Positions 43,087 through 53,645 of a DNA stretch of 64,000 nt are shown here, piece after piece; the first letter of the stretch is position 1, and the number at the start of each line of letters is the position of its first letter. The DNA is taken from NCBI GenBank assembly GCA_030247855.1, contig JAPDRN010000025.1:124001-188000 (forward strand). Direction: 5' to 3'. The notes under the pieces are model-generated. The model saw only the letters and a list, made by a program, of their open reading frames with translations, did not search any database and was not told the origin of the DNA. The translations under genes were made by a program, and so were the position numbers. This DNA is from Knufia peltigerae (Eukaryota; Ascomycota; Eurotiomycetes; Chaetothyriales; Trichomeriaceae).

Positions 43087-44619
43087 CTACAAACGAGAAC
43101 CATTGCCTGGTCTCAAATCGGCATCTTTCGACCATGAAACATTCTTGATGGCGGTCGGACTGTCACTGCCCTTCATCAGGGCGTTGAAAGGTGTCTGGTC
43201 TGCGCGCAAGGACCTCCATCTCCATCGCTGGACCAGGGTCCGCTCCTCGCCGACGCCCTCCATGATGTCGACGATCCACTTGCCCAGGTTCGGCAGGTAC
43301 TTGAAGGCATGCCCACAGCCACCCGTGGCGACCATGACGGCGTTTTGGCCTGGGACGTCGTCGACCACGTAATGGTTGTCAAAGGAGTCCGTGTACCAAC
43401 AGAGCCTCGTGAGCTCGATGCCGATGCCGTGCTCCGCCAGCTCGGGCAGGTACTCGCCCAAGAACCGCTTGAACACCTGCATGGCCTTTTGAGGGATCCT
43501 CGTGACTTTTTCACCGGGAGAATACCTCGTGATGGGGACACTGCGAACCTTGCCGTCCGCTTGGACCTGTGGGTTGGTGTACTTGGTGCCTCGGTATCCG
43601 ATCTTCATCCACCCTCGATCGTCGCGAGGGAAGCCGTACAGACCGCCCTCGGCTCCATCCCACAGCTTCCACATCCAGCTGGGGAACTTTTCGGGAGAGA
43701 ATCGATCATAGAGCGGTGACTCTGGTGGGATCTTCAACATGATGACCGACCCGGCCGTCGTCTCACAAAGACCGTCAAGCTGAGGCACGAGGGATGGTGT
43801 CCAGCCTCCACAAGCCATGACAACCTTGTCCGCAGGATGCCTTTGGCCATCTTGGGTCTTGACACCCACTACTTTTCCGTCCTTGTCGTGCCAGTAGGAC
43901 TCAAAGGCACCAGCTCGCTCGTCGAACACGAACTTGACCCCCAAAGTCCGGGCCTTGTGAAGAGCGAAGCGGCAAGCTTTGTTTGCCACGACCACGCCAC
44001 CGGTAGTGTCGAGCACGCCGACATTGGCCTTTCTTCTTTCCTTGCGGCGGAATGGGTCGATTCCGTAACCCCAACCCCGCCGGTCAGCGGCCGTGACATC
44101 GTCCGGGTTGGTAGTAATCAGCTGCGTGGAACCCAGACCGGCAGCCCTCATGTTTCGAATCGTATCGAGTTCGAAGGTGGGCAACTCATCCTTGTCGGTG
44201 AAAGCCAGCGTCCCATTGTTAATATAGACCCGGTCCGATGGACTCAGTCCTGCCGGGAGATCCTTTGCATTCTTAATTTCGTCATTCCACGCGGTCCACC
44301 ACTCGATCGCCTCTTTGGAGAGATCCTGGTACTCGACCGCCGAGCCGTATGCGGAGCGGATGATTTTGTTCATGTCTGGTTCACCTCAGGTCAGTAACGG
44401 CGTGCCGAGCGGCAGATGCAAGGGCGGTTTCAACGGACCAGCAGAGGCCGAATCGGCTCCGTTCCGGTAGTCATATTGGGAGACGTCGTAATCGTGTCGG
44501 TCAAAGACCACGACATTTTTGTAGCCACGGAGAGCGAGGTGGAGGGCTGTACTCAATCCAAACACACCGGCACCGATGATGACGATCCTGTCGGACTTTT
44601 GAAGCTGGCGGCGAGGCAT
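43087..44619 (-). CDS. FAD-dependent amine oxidase (sarcosine / L-pipecolate / saccharopine oxidase-like), peroxisomal
   Basis: Exons 44619-44439 and 44375-43087, joined in phase over a 63-bp intron, give 489 aa. RIVIIGAGVFGLSTALHLALRG (about 11-32) is the FAD-binding start of the DAO/MSOX family. The splice completes the conserved SASADMNKIIRSAYG. RLCWYTDS near residue 386 aligns with the Cys that carries covalent FAD in monomeric sarcosine oxidase, and GGCGHAFKYLPNLGKWI is the C-terminal FAD motif. The protein ends in SRL, a type 1 peroxisomal signal. Closest in pattern to fungal Fap1/Fap2-like pipecolate or saccharopine oxidases, it would oxidise a secondary amine with O2, yielding H2O2 in the peroxisome. 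It is divergent from the short-chain dehydrogenase. Confidence 0.92.
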
Positions 44620-45684
44620 GATAGTGCGAGTATGAGATCGATGAATGGTACTCGATACCACTGCTGGCTTTACCTTGTCTCGGCTCTTATACCAAACATC
44701 ACACAGAGGAATAGCGTATTATGGAGCCATGATACATCGCAACAGTAACGCGCCCTTCGAATCCAGGCACGGCATTCAATATGCACTAGCAGAACTTGGA
44801 CCCTGGCGCGTGGTCGAGCATTTCGAGGCTCGATGCTCACCTGATAATTGAGAAGGACTTCAGCTTCCAGACCTCGACGATCATCTCACCCTGGCACCGT
44901 AGAAGCGTACCCGAATACCTGCCGGGCTGCGATAAAGCATGGAGAGGAGCACTTGGTGGTTTGTGGTTATCGTAGGCGGTTGAAGGCGCAACGCCCCAAG
45001 GCTAAATGTGCCTGTTTAGGCTAGCCTAAGCGGCCCTTTAGAAATGTGGACTGTGCTGATTTCTCACACATGTCTGTCCTGTGATCAGCATGTCTAATAG
45101 CGACTGTGCTCGTAGGTATATCGCAATGTCCAAAAGTGTGGGACCTTTTCTGTTGATACGTTTTGGACGAGGATGCGCAATCTCGAGTGGTTCCAATTCA
45201 CCCAATCCTTGGTCAGTGATAAGAGAGATGAGGAGGCAGTCCAACCTGGGTACACCCAACCTCGACCTGGTCCGTCCTGCAACGACGCTTCCGCTTACTG
45301 CAAAGAGTAATTTCTCGTTTGACGACGGTGCATCTCCCCGCAGTTCGGAGAAGATAGTCTGGCCCCTACAGGGCGGGAAGTACTGCATGCGGATGAAGAT
45401 ACTGCTTTGGCCAGACTGTGGGTAGTCCAGAAGGACAGTGTTCATTGTAGGGCCAGGTAGGGCTTCTCTGAGGCCTGCCCGGTCATACATCGCTCATCTG
45501 CGTTAAAGGATCCATTTGGTTCCTAATGAACCTTTATATTAGATGTCACTGATTCCCAGCAAAGCAAGCCAGAATCGACCATACACACAACACAAGTTCT
45601 TGACTTTCTCCTTTCAAGAATCATTTGCTTACTTTCATCCGCGATACTTTTACATTGACCAACACCAAAAAGATCTGCTGTGCC
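44620..45684. promoter_or_regulatory. Divergent region between amine oxidase and short-chain dehydrogenase
   Basis: About 1.07 kb. It holds at least four HGATAR matches (for example 44842-44847, 44930-44935 and 45217-45222), which is close to the number expected by chance. A 150-codon minus-strand frame at 45038-45490 is listed separately. Promoters of both genes must lie here. Confidence 0.35.
45038..45490 (-). CDS. Doubtful 150-aa open frame with one ankyrin-like stretch
   Basis: An intact frame from ATG to stop in otherwise intergenic sequence. Near its end, RKGPTLLDIAIYLRAQSLLDML resembles the core of a single ankyrin repeat; the remainder has no recognisable motif. It could be a remnant of an ankyrin-repeat gene, a small gene, or chance. 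It overlaps the divergent promoter region of the flanking enzymes. Confidence 0.25.
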   Translation of the reverse strand: MYDRAGLREALPGPTMNTVLLDYPQSGQSSIFIRMQYFPPCRGQTIFSELRGDAPSSNEKLLFAVSGSVVAGRTRSRLGVPRLDCLLISLITDQGLGELEPLEIAHPRPKRINRKGPTLLDIAIYLRAQSLLDMLITGQTCVRNQHSPHF

Positions 45685-46578
45685 ATGTCGGACTTTAAAG
45701 GAAAAGTGGTATGGTTCATGATCGGAGGAAGTCGACTTCGACTTGCTGACAACACGGCAGGTTGCCATCACTGGAGCAGGATCTGGTCAAGGTCGTGTTC
45801 TTGCGCAGTTGTTGGCCAAGCGCGGAGCACTCGTCTCGTTGGCCGACGTCAACGAAAAAGGCCTCGCTGAGACGATTCAATCCCTGGAAAACTCATCGTC
45901 TCATCTCTCCACAGTTGTCGATGTGCGCAAAAGCGCGTCTGTGGACTCCTGGATCTCCAAGACTATTGAGAAGTTTGGAAAATTGGACGGAGCCGCCAAC
46001 TGGGCCGGAGTCATCAGGGTCAATCCCGTCGTGGAGGAGACGGATGAGAACTGGAACTTTGTCATGGATGTCAATTCCACGGGCGTGTTCAATTGTATCC
46101 GCGCCCAGCTTCGTGTCATGAAAGATGGCGCTTCCATTGTGAGAAACCACGACATCCTGTGCACCATGAATCCATGTTGGCTGACCTCGTTGATAGGTGT
46201 CGGCGGCAAGCACTGAGGGGCAAATTGGCTGGCCGACATTTTCAGCTTACTGCGCTAGCAAGCACGCTGTTATTGGTTTGACCCGTAGCGCAGCCAAAGA
46301 ACATGTGGGAATCCGCATCAACTGCGTCGCTCCTGGTAAGTCGAAAGTCGTTGATGCGTCATTGAGCAAAGCTGACGAAACTGCCCTCAATAGGTTGTAC
46401 GGATACTCCGATGATGGCGAATGACACGGTTGAGAACTCGGACGAGATCCGAGCCCAGGTTCAAAAACGCAAAGCGGCCCCGAGTGAGATTATGCGTGTG
46501 GCGGCCTTCTTGCTTTCTGATGAGGCGAGCTTCGTGACCGGCGCTGTCTATAACGTTGACGGAGGATGGGTTTGCTAG
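45685..46578 (+). CDS. Short-chain dehydrogenase/reductase (SDR)
   Basis: Four exons, 45685-45708, 45761-46138, 46197-46335 and 46394-46578, give 241 aa. The first exon encodes only MSDFKGKV; VAITGAGSGQGRVLA follows with the TGxxxGxG cofactor loop, then LADVN (an Asp pointing to NAD(H) preference), and ANWAG at the NNAG position. The catalytic Ser lies in VSAASTEG, and YCASK supplies Tyr152 and Lys156. The C-terminal FVTGAVYNVDGGW is the classical SDR end. It oxidises an alcohol or reduces a ketone; the substrate is unknown. It is divergent from the amine oxidase and converges with the Zn2Cys6 gene, stops 78 bp apart. Confidence 0.94.
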
Positions 46579-46656
46579 ATTGTTGGTACATTGACGAAAT
46601 AGTACAATGAATAAAACGGCAGTATACGGCTATAATTAGTAAAATCCCTGAGCATA

Positions 46657-48851
46657 TTAACCGAAAAAAGTTTCCAACTTGTGATCTGCCATGACGTCGA
46701 TCCAGTGACGACTGGAGCGAAGGTCATCGGCCTCGCCTGTGCCAGCATCAAACTCATCCCATACATCCTCCAGAAGCAGTTCTGCCCTGGAGAAGACTTG
46801 GCGTAAGCCGAATGATAAGCAATTCGACTGTAACCGCCGTCGAATAAAGGCCCGACGTTTTTCGAGCTCGTCTTGTCGTGCAAGTGTGGATAACACTATA
46901 TTTTCTGTTTTGTCACGCAGGCTTAATTGGCCAGGAAAGGCGGGCTTTGATTCCTTCGAGGCCCGTAGTACACTCCCACAGATGATCAGTAGGATTGTTT
47001 GATACAAACCACACGTGGATCCCTCTGGGATGTCTTGTGCATGGCTGAGAATTGCTCCTGAGAGATCAAAATACCAGCGATCGAGGCTTATTGTTCGTGG
47101 AAAAGGGCGACTTTCAGGTGTGGAGGCATCGGCATCATCAAGCTGGGAGTCCAGGAGGCTGGGGAAGTTTCGTTGTAGTTCGAGCAAGATTGCAAATCTA
47201 CACATCTGTGAGAACGCTTTGAGTTGCCGATAGGTAGAGGAACCGAGGGTCTTCGTGTCGAAAGTCTCATCAGCAGGGATTTGGTAGTCGACGACATATT
47301 CGGCCACTTCGATTGCATCTTGTGTGACTTCGGAAGCAAGTACTTGATAAGACTCTCGGTCCTTCCAGCCAACACCGACCATGTTTCGCAAAGTCCTTTT
47401 CTGGCGTACACAGATGCCGACCCTGGCGAGCGTAACTAGTAGTGGCAGGCTGATTCCAGCAAACATATGAATGTATGTGGTTTTGGTGGGTTTACAAAAT
47501 GGGTGCAGGTATTGCACCACAGTCTTGGGCTGATCCACGACAAAAGCCATGCATGCTTCCCAGTATGACATTGCGCCTATCAAGAAGTGGTGATCTGTAT
47601 TCACCAGCGCCTTTTCCGGCTCCTTGCCATCCATGGTGACGTAGTTGACAAGGTATTCGCACAGTTTCCTCGCTCCGCGAAGATGTGGTAAACCAAGGTC
47701 TCGTGGATCGGACCAAGGCTTGTCGATGTCAGCTCGCTGTACTAGTAGTGTAGAGTCAAAAAAAGATAGAGGGGCCACACTTACCGCGCAAAATCCAAGA
47801 ATGATAGATGCCAACAGAGTCTCTTCCAATTTACGCAGCATGCTTTTGTCGGACAGTGCCGACTTTGGGGGGGAGTCCGTCGATTGCTCGAGCACCGTCT
47901 CGATTTGGAAGACTGCCTCCGATAGGGACCTGACCGCAGCAGTGTGACATTCGAGGCATGTGGAGAGCATGGACTCGTCGTCTTGGAAGCAATGAGCAGC
48001 GGCCATACACACGACGCTCTTGTGGAGGAGTGCAGACGTGTTGAGATAACGACGGACGAGGACTTTGAAACGCTCGGCGGTGTCATCGAGCACAGTGTGA
48101 ATACAACATAGGTTGTCGAAGAAGTACTGTACCAAGGCTTGATTGAACTCGCTCCCTTGCGACGCGGCTGCATCCCAGCAGTCTGGAGTGGCCACAAATG
48201 TCGCGGGTTGATCGCAATCCAACCCTGGTCCATCCAGCGTCCAAGCCCAGTCTTGTTGTTCCAAGAGTGTCATCGGTTCGTGGCTTGTCAACCACTCGCG
48301 AAGATCTTCTCGCAGTATGTCTGCGGTAGATCTGTCGTTGTCATTGTTATGTACGCCAGGGGAAAAAGCAACAGGGTCCGGGTTGTTGGTGGGCTGAGGT
48401 GGCGTCTGATGGGATGAGGACCTCGCGTCCGTGACCGAGCCGTGGGATTGTGTGGGAGCAATCTGGGCTGGTTGATCTCCAAGGGTTGGCTCAAAAGCTT
48501 CGACAAGTAAATGTGGTTCCGTTGGATTGAGACTGTCGACCGCATTGGGCGGGAGTGGTGCTGAGTCTCGTGGAGGATGCAGTTTCGGTCTCCAGGCGTT
48601 GAAGACTTCGTGTTTATCGCTCCATTTGAGATGACGCTTATAGCCAGGACAGATGACGTTGCGTTTCAAGCATTGTCTGCAGCTTGGTTTGGTCTCATCG
48701 CACTTGATTTTCTGCACCGGTCAGCATTATAGCCGTTGACGAGAGGGACATATTTACCATAGAACGACATCGTGGGCAGCCAGCTAAAGAAGTGCGGTCA
48801 GTCGAGGATTGTCTCAATGGCGGGAAACTCACCTCGAGAACGAGGAGGCAT
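46657..48851 (-). CDS. Zn2Cys6 fungal transcription factor
   Basis: Exons 48851-48833, 48783-48758 and 48711-46657 give 699 aa. Two tiny first exons build the zinc cluster: MPPRSRAGCPRCRSM joins KIKCDETKPSCRQCLKRNVIC, spaced C-X2-C-X6-C-X6-C-X2-C-X6-C. A Pro/Ser linker leads to the regulatory region of the fungal_trans_2 type, with ALVQYFFDNLCCIHTVLDD, SVVCMAAAHCF, RGARKLCEYLVNY and LLIGAMSYWE-like segments. It is a nuclear regulator placed between the amine oxidase/SDR pair and the Baeyer-Villiger/permease pair, so it is a good candidate for controlling them. Its promoter contains the GATA inverted repeat at 49143-49166. Confidence 0.94.
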
Positions 48852-49444
48852 GTCGACGAATATGCATGAGCGTGTATCCCATGTAATTCAACACTGATGG
48901 AACACGTGTAGAGATGATGTATAACAAGCAGATGGTGAGGATTTGGTTGAAATAACTGACTGGGTGTCTAGCGAGACGTGATAACAAATCGAATAAGTGA
49001 GGTCGAGCCATCTGCCGCTATCGCTTTGGGGAGCGAGCCAAGTAATGGGGGCGCCGCTCTTATCTATGCGCACCTCAGACTAGACCTATAACAGGGGCCC
49101 ATGAGTCCCAATGTAGGCCTTGCCTAGTGGGCCTTCCCCGCACTTATCTTCCAGTTATAAGATAAGGTGTCGTCAGGGTGATTTTTAGGCACGAGAGGGG
49201 GGGTGCTCGCCGCTCTACAAGTCACCATCTCGATATCGAGTAAGATTTATTAACAGCAAAAACCAGATCCTGACATTCAGTCTACAACCATGTAGAACAA
49301 CCGAAACAGCGATTTCGATGCCTTCTGGTCCGAATGGCCAAGTCTCCTTTTTTATTTTCGGTTTTCTAGAACTAAATCCAACACTAAAAACTCATCCGGG
49401 CGCGACATGTGCCTCAGACTCAATCCTTATGTACAACATTCATT
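48852..49444. other. Intergenic region: regulator promoter and 3' end of the Baeyer-Villiger gene
   Basis: About 590 bp between two minus-strand genes. The GATA inverted repeat at 49143-49166 is the only clear element. Confidence 0.4.
49143..49166. promoter_or_regulatory. Perfect inverted repeat carrying two GATA sites
   Basis: CTTATCTT at 49143-49150 and AAGATAAG at 49159-49166 form a perfect 8-bp inverted repeat with an 8-bp spacer. Each arm contains AGATAA, an HGATAR match. It lies about 290-315 bp upstream of the start codon of the Zn2Cys6 gene. Paired GATA sites are favoured by AreA-type nitrogen regulators; actual binding is inferred. Confidence 0.45.
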
Positions 49445-51160
49445 TCAGGCAAGTGCAACTTGGACCGTGCCGTTTTCCAAAGTGACATCGTCGAGAGAAC
49501 CATTCTTCGAAGTGCCATTGCAGATCTCCTTCCGACCGTTTCCTAGAGGAGCTGCAAACCCGTCATAGCCTGCTTTGGCAACGCTGTCCAGAACTGCGAT
49601 GAAGTTGGCAAGGCCGCCCAGATAAAAGCGAGGAATGGGTTTCGGAGCCCCCGGTACGTTTGCGAATATCCACGACGGGATAGATGGGAACAAGGTGGTC
49701 TGGGCCACCTCGTTACAATGTTCGCTCCAGTCCGCCTCGGCTTCAGGAATCGCTTCGATGACCGCAGCCTTTCCCGTGGCTCGCAGTTTTTCCGCTCGTT
49801 GGATCAGCTCGTTGTTGAGATTGACCTGCATCTCGACATTGGGAGGGGCGTTTGCGAATGGCCCTTGAGGTCCGCTAATCATGAGAAGGTTGGGAAACCC
49901 AGGAACAAAGCACCCGAGGTAACTTGTTGGTCCATTCTTCCAGTGATCGGCGAGTGATTCTCCTGATCGTCCGTGAAGCCGGATCCTGGTGTAACTCCCC
50001 TCGACAGCGTCAAACCCAGTGGCCAGGATCAAGGTGTCCAGCTCATGAAATTCACCGTCGCTTGTCTTGGCACCTGCTGAGGTGAAACATTCAATCGGGG
50101 TGTCTCGAAGATTAACAATATCGACATTGGGGCGATTGAACTGCTGATAGTAGCCGCTGTCGCAGAGAGGTCGTCGAGCGTACGGTTCCCGTGGCATCAG
50201 CTTTCTGGCCTTTTCTGGGTCTTTGACAATCTGAGCAATTTTCGATTTGATGAAGCTACAGGTGGCTTCATTGGCCTCTTTGCTGGTGGCAATATCCGAG
50301 AACTCTGAAAACAAGAAGCGGAACCCATTGCCCTTGTTCCAGAGACGTTGAAATACCTCCTCTCGCTTGTCAGGATCCACTGAAGTGAAAGGCGTCGTTG
50401 ACTCTGTGAACCCGAACGCAGTGGCAGTTTTCGGGAGGCTCTCCACGATCTCGTCGTAATGATCGTTCAGCCACTGGCGATACTCTGGCGTCACCGGTCC
50501 ATTGCCACTGGGCACACTGTACTGAGGAGATCTCTGGAAACTGACTAACGATTTCACTCGGGGGGCGAGGGCGGTGATGACCTGCACTCCCGTGGATCCA
50601 TTACCAAGAACGCCGACACGCTTGTCGCTCAAGTCGAAATCTTCTCTCCAGCGGGAAGTATGGCAGATTTGTCCTTTGAACTCGTCCAACCCTGGGATGT
50701 CTGGCAGTTTTGCGGTGGAAAGTAACCCCAAAGCAGTGATCAGGTAACGGACCACAAAGACTTCGTTGGTGCTGGTTGTCACGACCCATTTGTCTTGTTT
50801 AGCATCCCAATCTGCGCTCAACAGTTCGGTGTTGAGTTGGATGTCCTTGCGAAGGTCGTGTCTGTCCACAACGTGTTCAAGATATTTCAAGATTTCCGGC
50901 CCTTGTAGATAGCGGTGGGTCCATGGGTAGGTTCTCAGGTCTTCCCTGTCCCAAGTGAAGCGAAACACGAAGCTTTCGCTGTCGCTCATGGCACCAGGGT
51001 ACCTATTCCAGTACCAGGTTCCGCCAACACCCCCGGCTTTATCGATGACTTTGACCGAGTATCCGAGCTTGCGAAGGCTATATAATTGATAGATGCCGGC
51101 AAATCCAGCACCCACCACAAGGGTGTCTAGCTCTGTGGTTTTGTTGTCGACAGTCATCAT
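49445..51160 (-). CDS. Baeyer-Villiger-type flavin monooxygenase (class B)
   Basis: A single exon of 571 aa, starting at 51160 or at the next ATG, 51157. GAGFAG (17-22) is the FAD loop, followed by GGVGGTWYWNRYPGAMSDSES, typical of cyclohexanone-monooxygenase-like enzymes. The fingerprint FKGQICHTSRW (161-171) precedes the NADPH loop GNGSTG (186-191). The residue after the Trp is Arg rather than the usual Pro or Asp. ILATGFDAV and GFPNLLMISGPQGP complete the pattern. It inserts one oxygen next to a carbonyl, giving an ester or lactone, using NADPH and O2; the substrate is unknown. It is divergent from the permease across 627 bp. Confidence 0.93.
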   Translation of the reverse strand: MMTVDNKTTELDTLVVGAGFAGIYQLYSLRKLGYSVKVIDKAGGVGGTWYWNRYPGAMSDSESFVFRFTWDREDLRTYPWTHRYLQGPEILKYLEHVVDRHDLRKDIQLNTELLSADWDAKQDKWVVTTSTNEVFVVRYLITALGLLSTAKLPDIPGLDEFKGQICHTSRWREDFDLSDKRVGVLGNGSTGVQVITALAPRVKSLVSFQRSPQYSVPSGNGPVTPEYRQWLNDHYDEIVESLPKTATAFGFTESTTPFTSVDPDKREEVFQRLWNKGNGFRFLFSEFSDIATSKEANEATCSFIKSKIAQIVKDPEKARKLMPREPYARRPLCDSGYYQQFNRPNVDIVNLRDTPIECFTSAGAKTSDGEFHELDTLILATGFDAVEGSYTRIRLHGRSGESLADHWKNGPTSYLGCFVPGFPNLLMISGPQGPFANAPPNVEMQVNLNNELIQRAEKLRATGKAAVIEAIPEAEADWSEHCNEVAQTTLFPSIPSWIFANVPGAPKPIPRFYLGGLANFIAVLDSVAKAGYDGFAAPLGNGRKEICNGTSKNGSLDDVTLENGTVQVALA

Positions 51161-51787
51161 GACAAGAAGAAGTTTCGCTCCCGATACAAATTCATAAGGC
51201 TGGAATGTTCATCAAGGGGTCAGTCTTCTGCAGGGAAGCCCACGAAGAGTACTATATATTTACACTCTCCAGCGTGCATTGTGTCGTTGGCGGTCCACCA
51301 ATCCAGCGGAGCACAGTCCTTTCGATGTCCTCGCAGACGGCCCAACGTATCGAACATTCCTTGTTCACACTCGCATATGCCGGTAAGAAGGGAAATGCAT
51401 GCCTGTCCATCCTACCAACATTGCCAATTTGAGTATGGGCAACTTGGAAAACTGTGACGGCTCGACAACCCAGAACAGGAAAATCTAGGCGGGCGTTCGA
51501 GACAGGCTTTCCAGCCACCACCAAGCCTAGAGATCCCCAAGCTGTCACCATCGCCTAGATAGCCGGCATTAGTCATTTCCCCGGGTTGCAAAGTGGGGCT
51601 CTCTTGTGCAGACTCCGGAGTCTCTGCCGTGTCAATCACCGCCCAGTGATAAGGGCCGCTTAAACTAACAATTTAGGGACTAGTGGGCATCAATGGGTTT
51701 GCTGCCGCGAAATTCATCTCATCTTCCCCAGATACACGGACTCCACAAACCTCTCTGCTGAAATGAGAATGAACGGTACTGAGGAGG
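51161..51787. promoter_or_regulatory. Divergent promoter between Baeyer-Villiger gene and permease, with a GATA site
   Basis: 627 bp between outward-facing starts. TGATAAG at 51647-51653, about 135 bp before the permease ATG, matches HGATAR. One or two such matches are expected by chance in this length. Confidence 0.35.
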
Positions 51788-53645
51788 ATGGACGACGTAT
51801 ACGCGAGAGGTTATCTCGCATATAATCATGAGGAAGACACCAGGGACGTGAGCATGGGCGCCTCACCTCTCTACGAGAAATTTCCTTCTACTATTCAACA
51901 CTACCACACAAACGGTCATACCATGGGCCCTTCACCGACCAACATCGAGCCTGAGGCTGTCGGGGCCTCCAACCCTGAAAACCTATCGGCGGACGAACTT
52001 GAACTTCGTGCTCAAGGCCACGTAGGTGAACTACCACGCCAGTTCGGCATCTTGTCGACCTTGTCTCTTGCCTTCACCATCACCAACTCTTGGATTGCAT
52101 ACTCGGCCGTGTTCGCCATCCCTCTTATTGCAGGCGGAGCAACATGCGTGGTGTGGAGCTTGGTGATTGGTTTTGTGGTATGCAGTATCATCACCCTGGG
52201 TCTCGCCGAGTTGGCAAGTGCATATCCAACATCAGGTGGACAGTACCAGTACGAACATCTCCAAAGGTGATTGAGGACTCGATTAACCTGCTCTTAGCTT
52301 CTCCTTCATGGTTGCGCCTCCCAGATTCAGAGCAGCAGTATCGTACACCATCGGCTGGGTGAGCGTCTTTTCCTGGTGGATGCTTGCGTGCGGTTCTTGC
52401 ATCTTCTGTGCACAAGCCGTCGCTGCCATGGCTGCTGTCTATCACCCGGATTTCGCAGCCACACAGTGGCAAATCTACCTCATCTACGTGGCTCTTACGA
52501 TTCTCTCCACGGCTTTGATAACGTTGTTTCCCAAGCAACTACCTATGGCGGAGATTGTTTGTTTCTGGTTGTCCGTCATCGGATTCATTGTGTCCACAAT
52601 TACTGTGCTGGTAAGAAGCGAACATAAACAGACCGGTCGAACTGTCTTTGCCGACTGGAACAACAACAGTGGTTGGGTCGACGGAGTTGCCTTCTTTATC
52701 GGCGTTGGCCAGGGCATGTTCGCTTTCATTGCTCTTGACGCGGCGACCCATGTTTCTGAAGGTAAGTACTTCGAGTCCCAGCTGGACTCTGAGACAGAGA
52801 CTGATTGAGATCTCCCCCCCAAAACAGAAATGCCCAATCCAAGGAGAAACGTTCCTCGAGCTATGGGCCTGACCATGGTCATCGGAATGATCACTGGCTT
52901 CGTATGGACCGTCGCGTTTCTGTTCTCCGCCACGGATCTAGATGCGGTCATGAGTAGCCCGTCACCGTACTTGACCGTTTATTTTCAGGCCATCCACAAT
53001 GATCCGGTGGCTCTCTTCTTTGCTGTCTGGCTGTTTCTGGCGTACGTTTCGGCCACCATCTCCTGCTACGCAACGTCGGGACGCCTGGTCTGGGCCTTTT
53101 CCCGAGACAATGGCCTACCATACAGCAAATTCTTCAGCAAGGTCCACCCTACATTGCAGGTGCCGGTGAACGCGACGGTTTTGACCTGTGTCTTCGCCAT
53201 CTTTTACGGTCTCATCTACATCGGGTCCACCACCGCATTCAACTCCTTCCTCTCGATATCCATTTTGGGTTTGAACGCCACATACACGGTTCCTCAGGCT
53301 ATCGTTGCGATCCGTGGCCGTGACAAGATCTTGCCACCTCGACCTTTTGCGCTGGGAAAGTGGACCGGGTTATTTTGCAACATATTCTCCAGTCTCTGGA
53401 TTGCTATGTACATTGTGTGGTTCTGCTTCCCCACTGCCCTGCCGGTAAAGGCTCAGAGCATGAACTATCTGAGTGTGATTGCTGTGGGCGCACTTTTCTT
53501 CATTGGACTGAGTTGGTTCTTCGGGAAGCGCAGGACATTTACCGGTCCAAAGGTGGTGTTTGATGGTATACACGCGACTGCCAGTAACAACACCCAAGAA
53601 TTCGAGACCGTTGAGGCTGGCCAAGGAGATTTGAAAGGTCATTGA
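51788..53645 (+). CDS. Amino-acid/GABA-type permease (APC superfamily)
   Basis: Exons 51788-52248, 52298-52761 and 52828-53645 give 580 aa. The N-terminal 85 residues are hydrophilic and cytoplasmic. FGILSTLSLAFTITNSWIAYSAVF starts helix 1. The splice completes SGGQYHFSFMVAPPRFR, a signature of fungal GABA/choline/polyamine permeases. About twelve hydrophobic helices follow, with VGQGMFAFIALDAATHVSEEMPNPRRNVPRAM at helices 6-7 and SRLVWAFSRDNGLPYSKF-like sequence (SGRLVWAFSRDNGLP). It is a proton-coupled plasma-membrane importer of GABA, choline or a similar amine; the exact substrate is not certain. It shares a promoter region with the Baeyer-Villiger gene and is followed by a semialdehyde dehydrogenase. 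Confidence 0.92.

Noticed and set aside
44620..45684. Cluster of four or more GATA sites between amine oxidase and SDR
   Set aside because: About three HGATAR matches are expected by chance in 1065 bp on two strands, so there is no clear enrichment.
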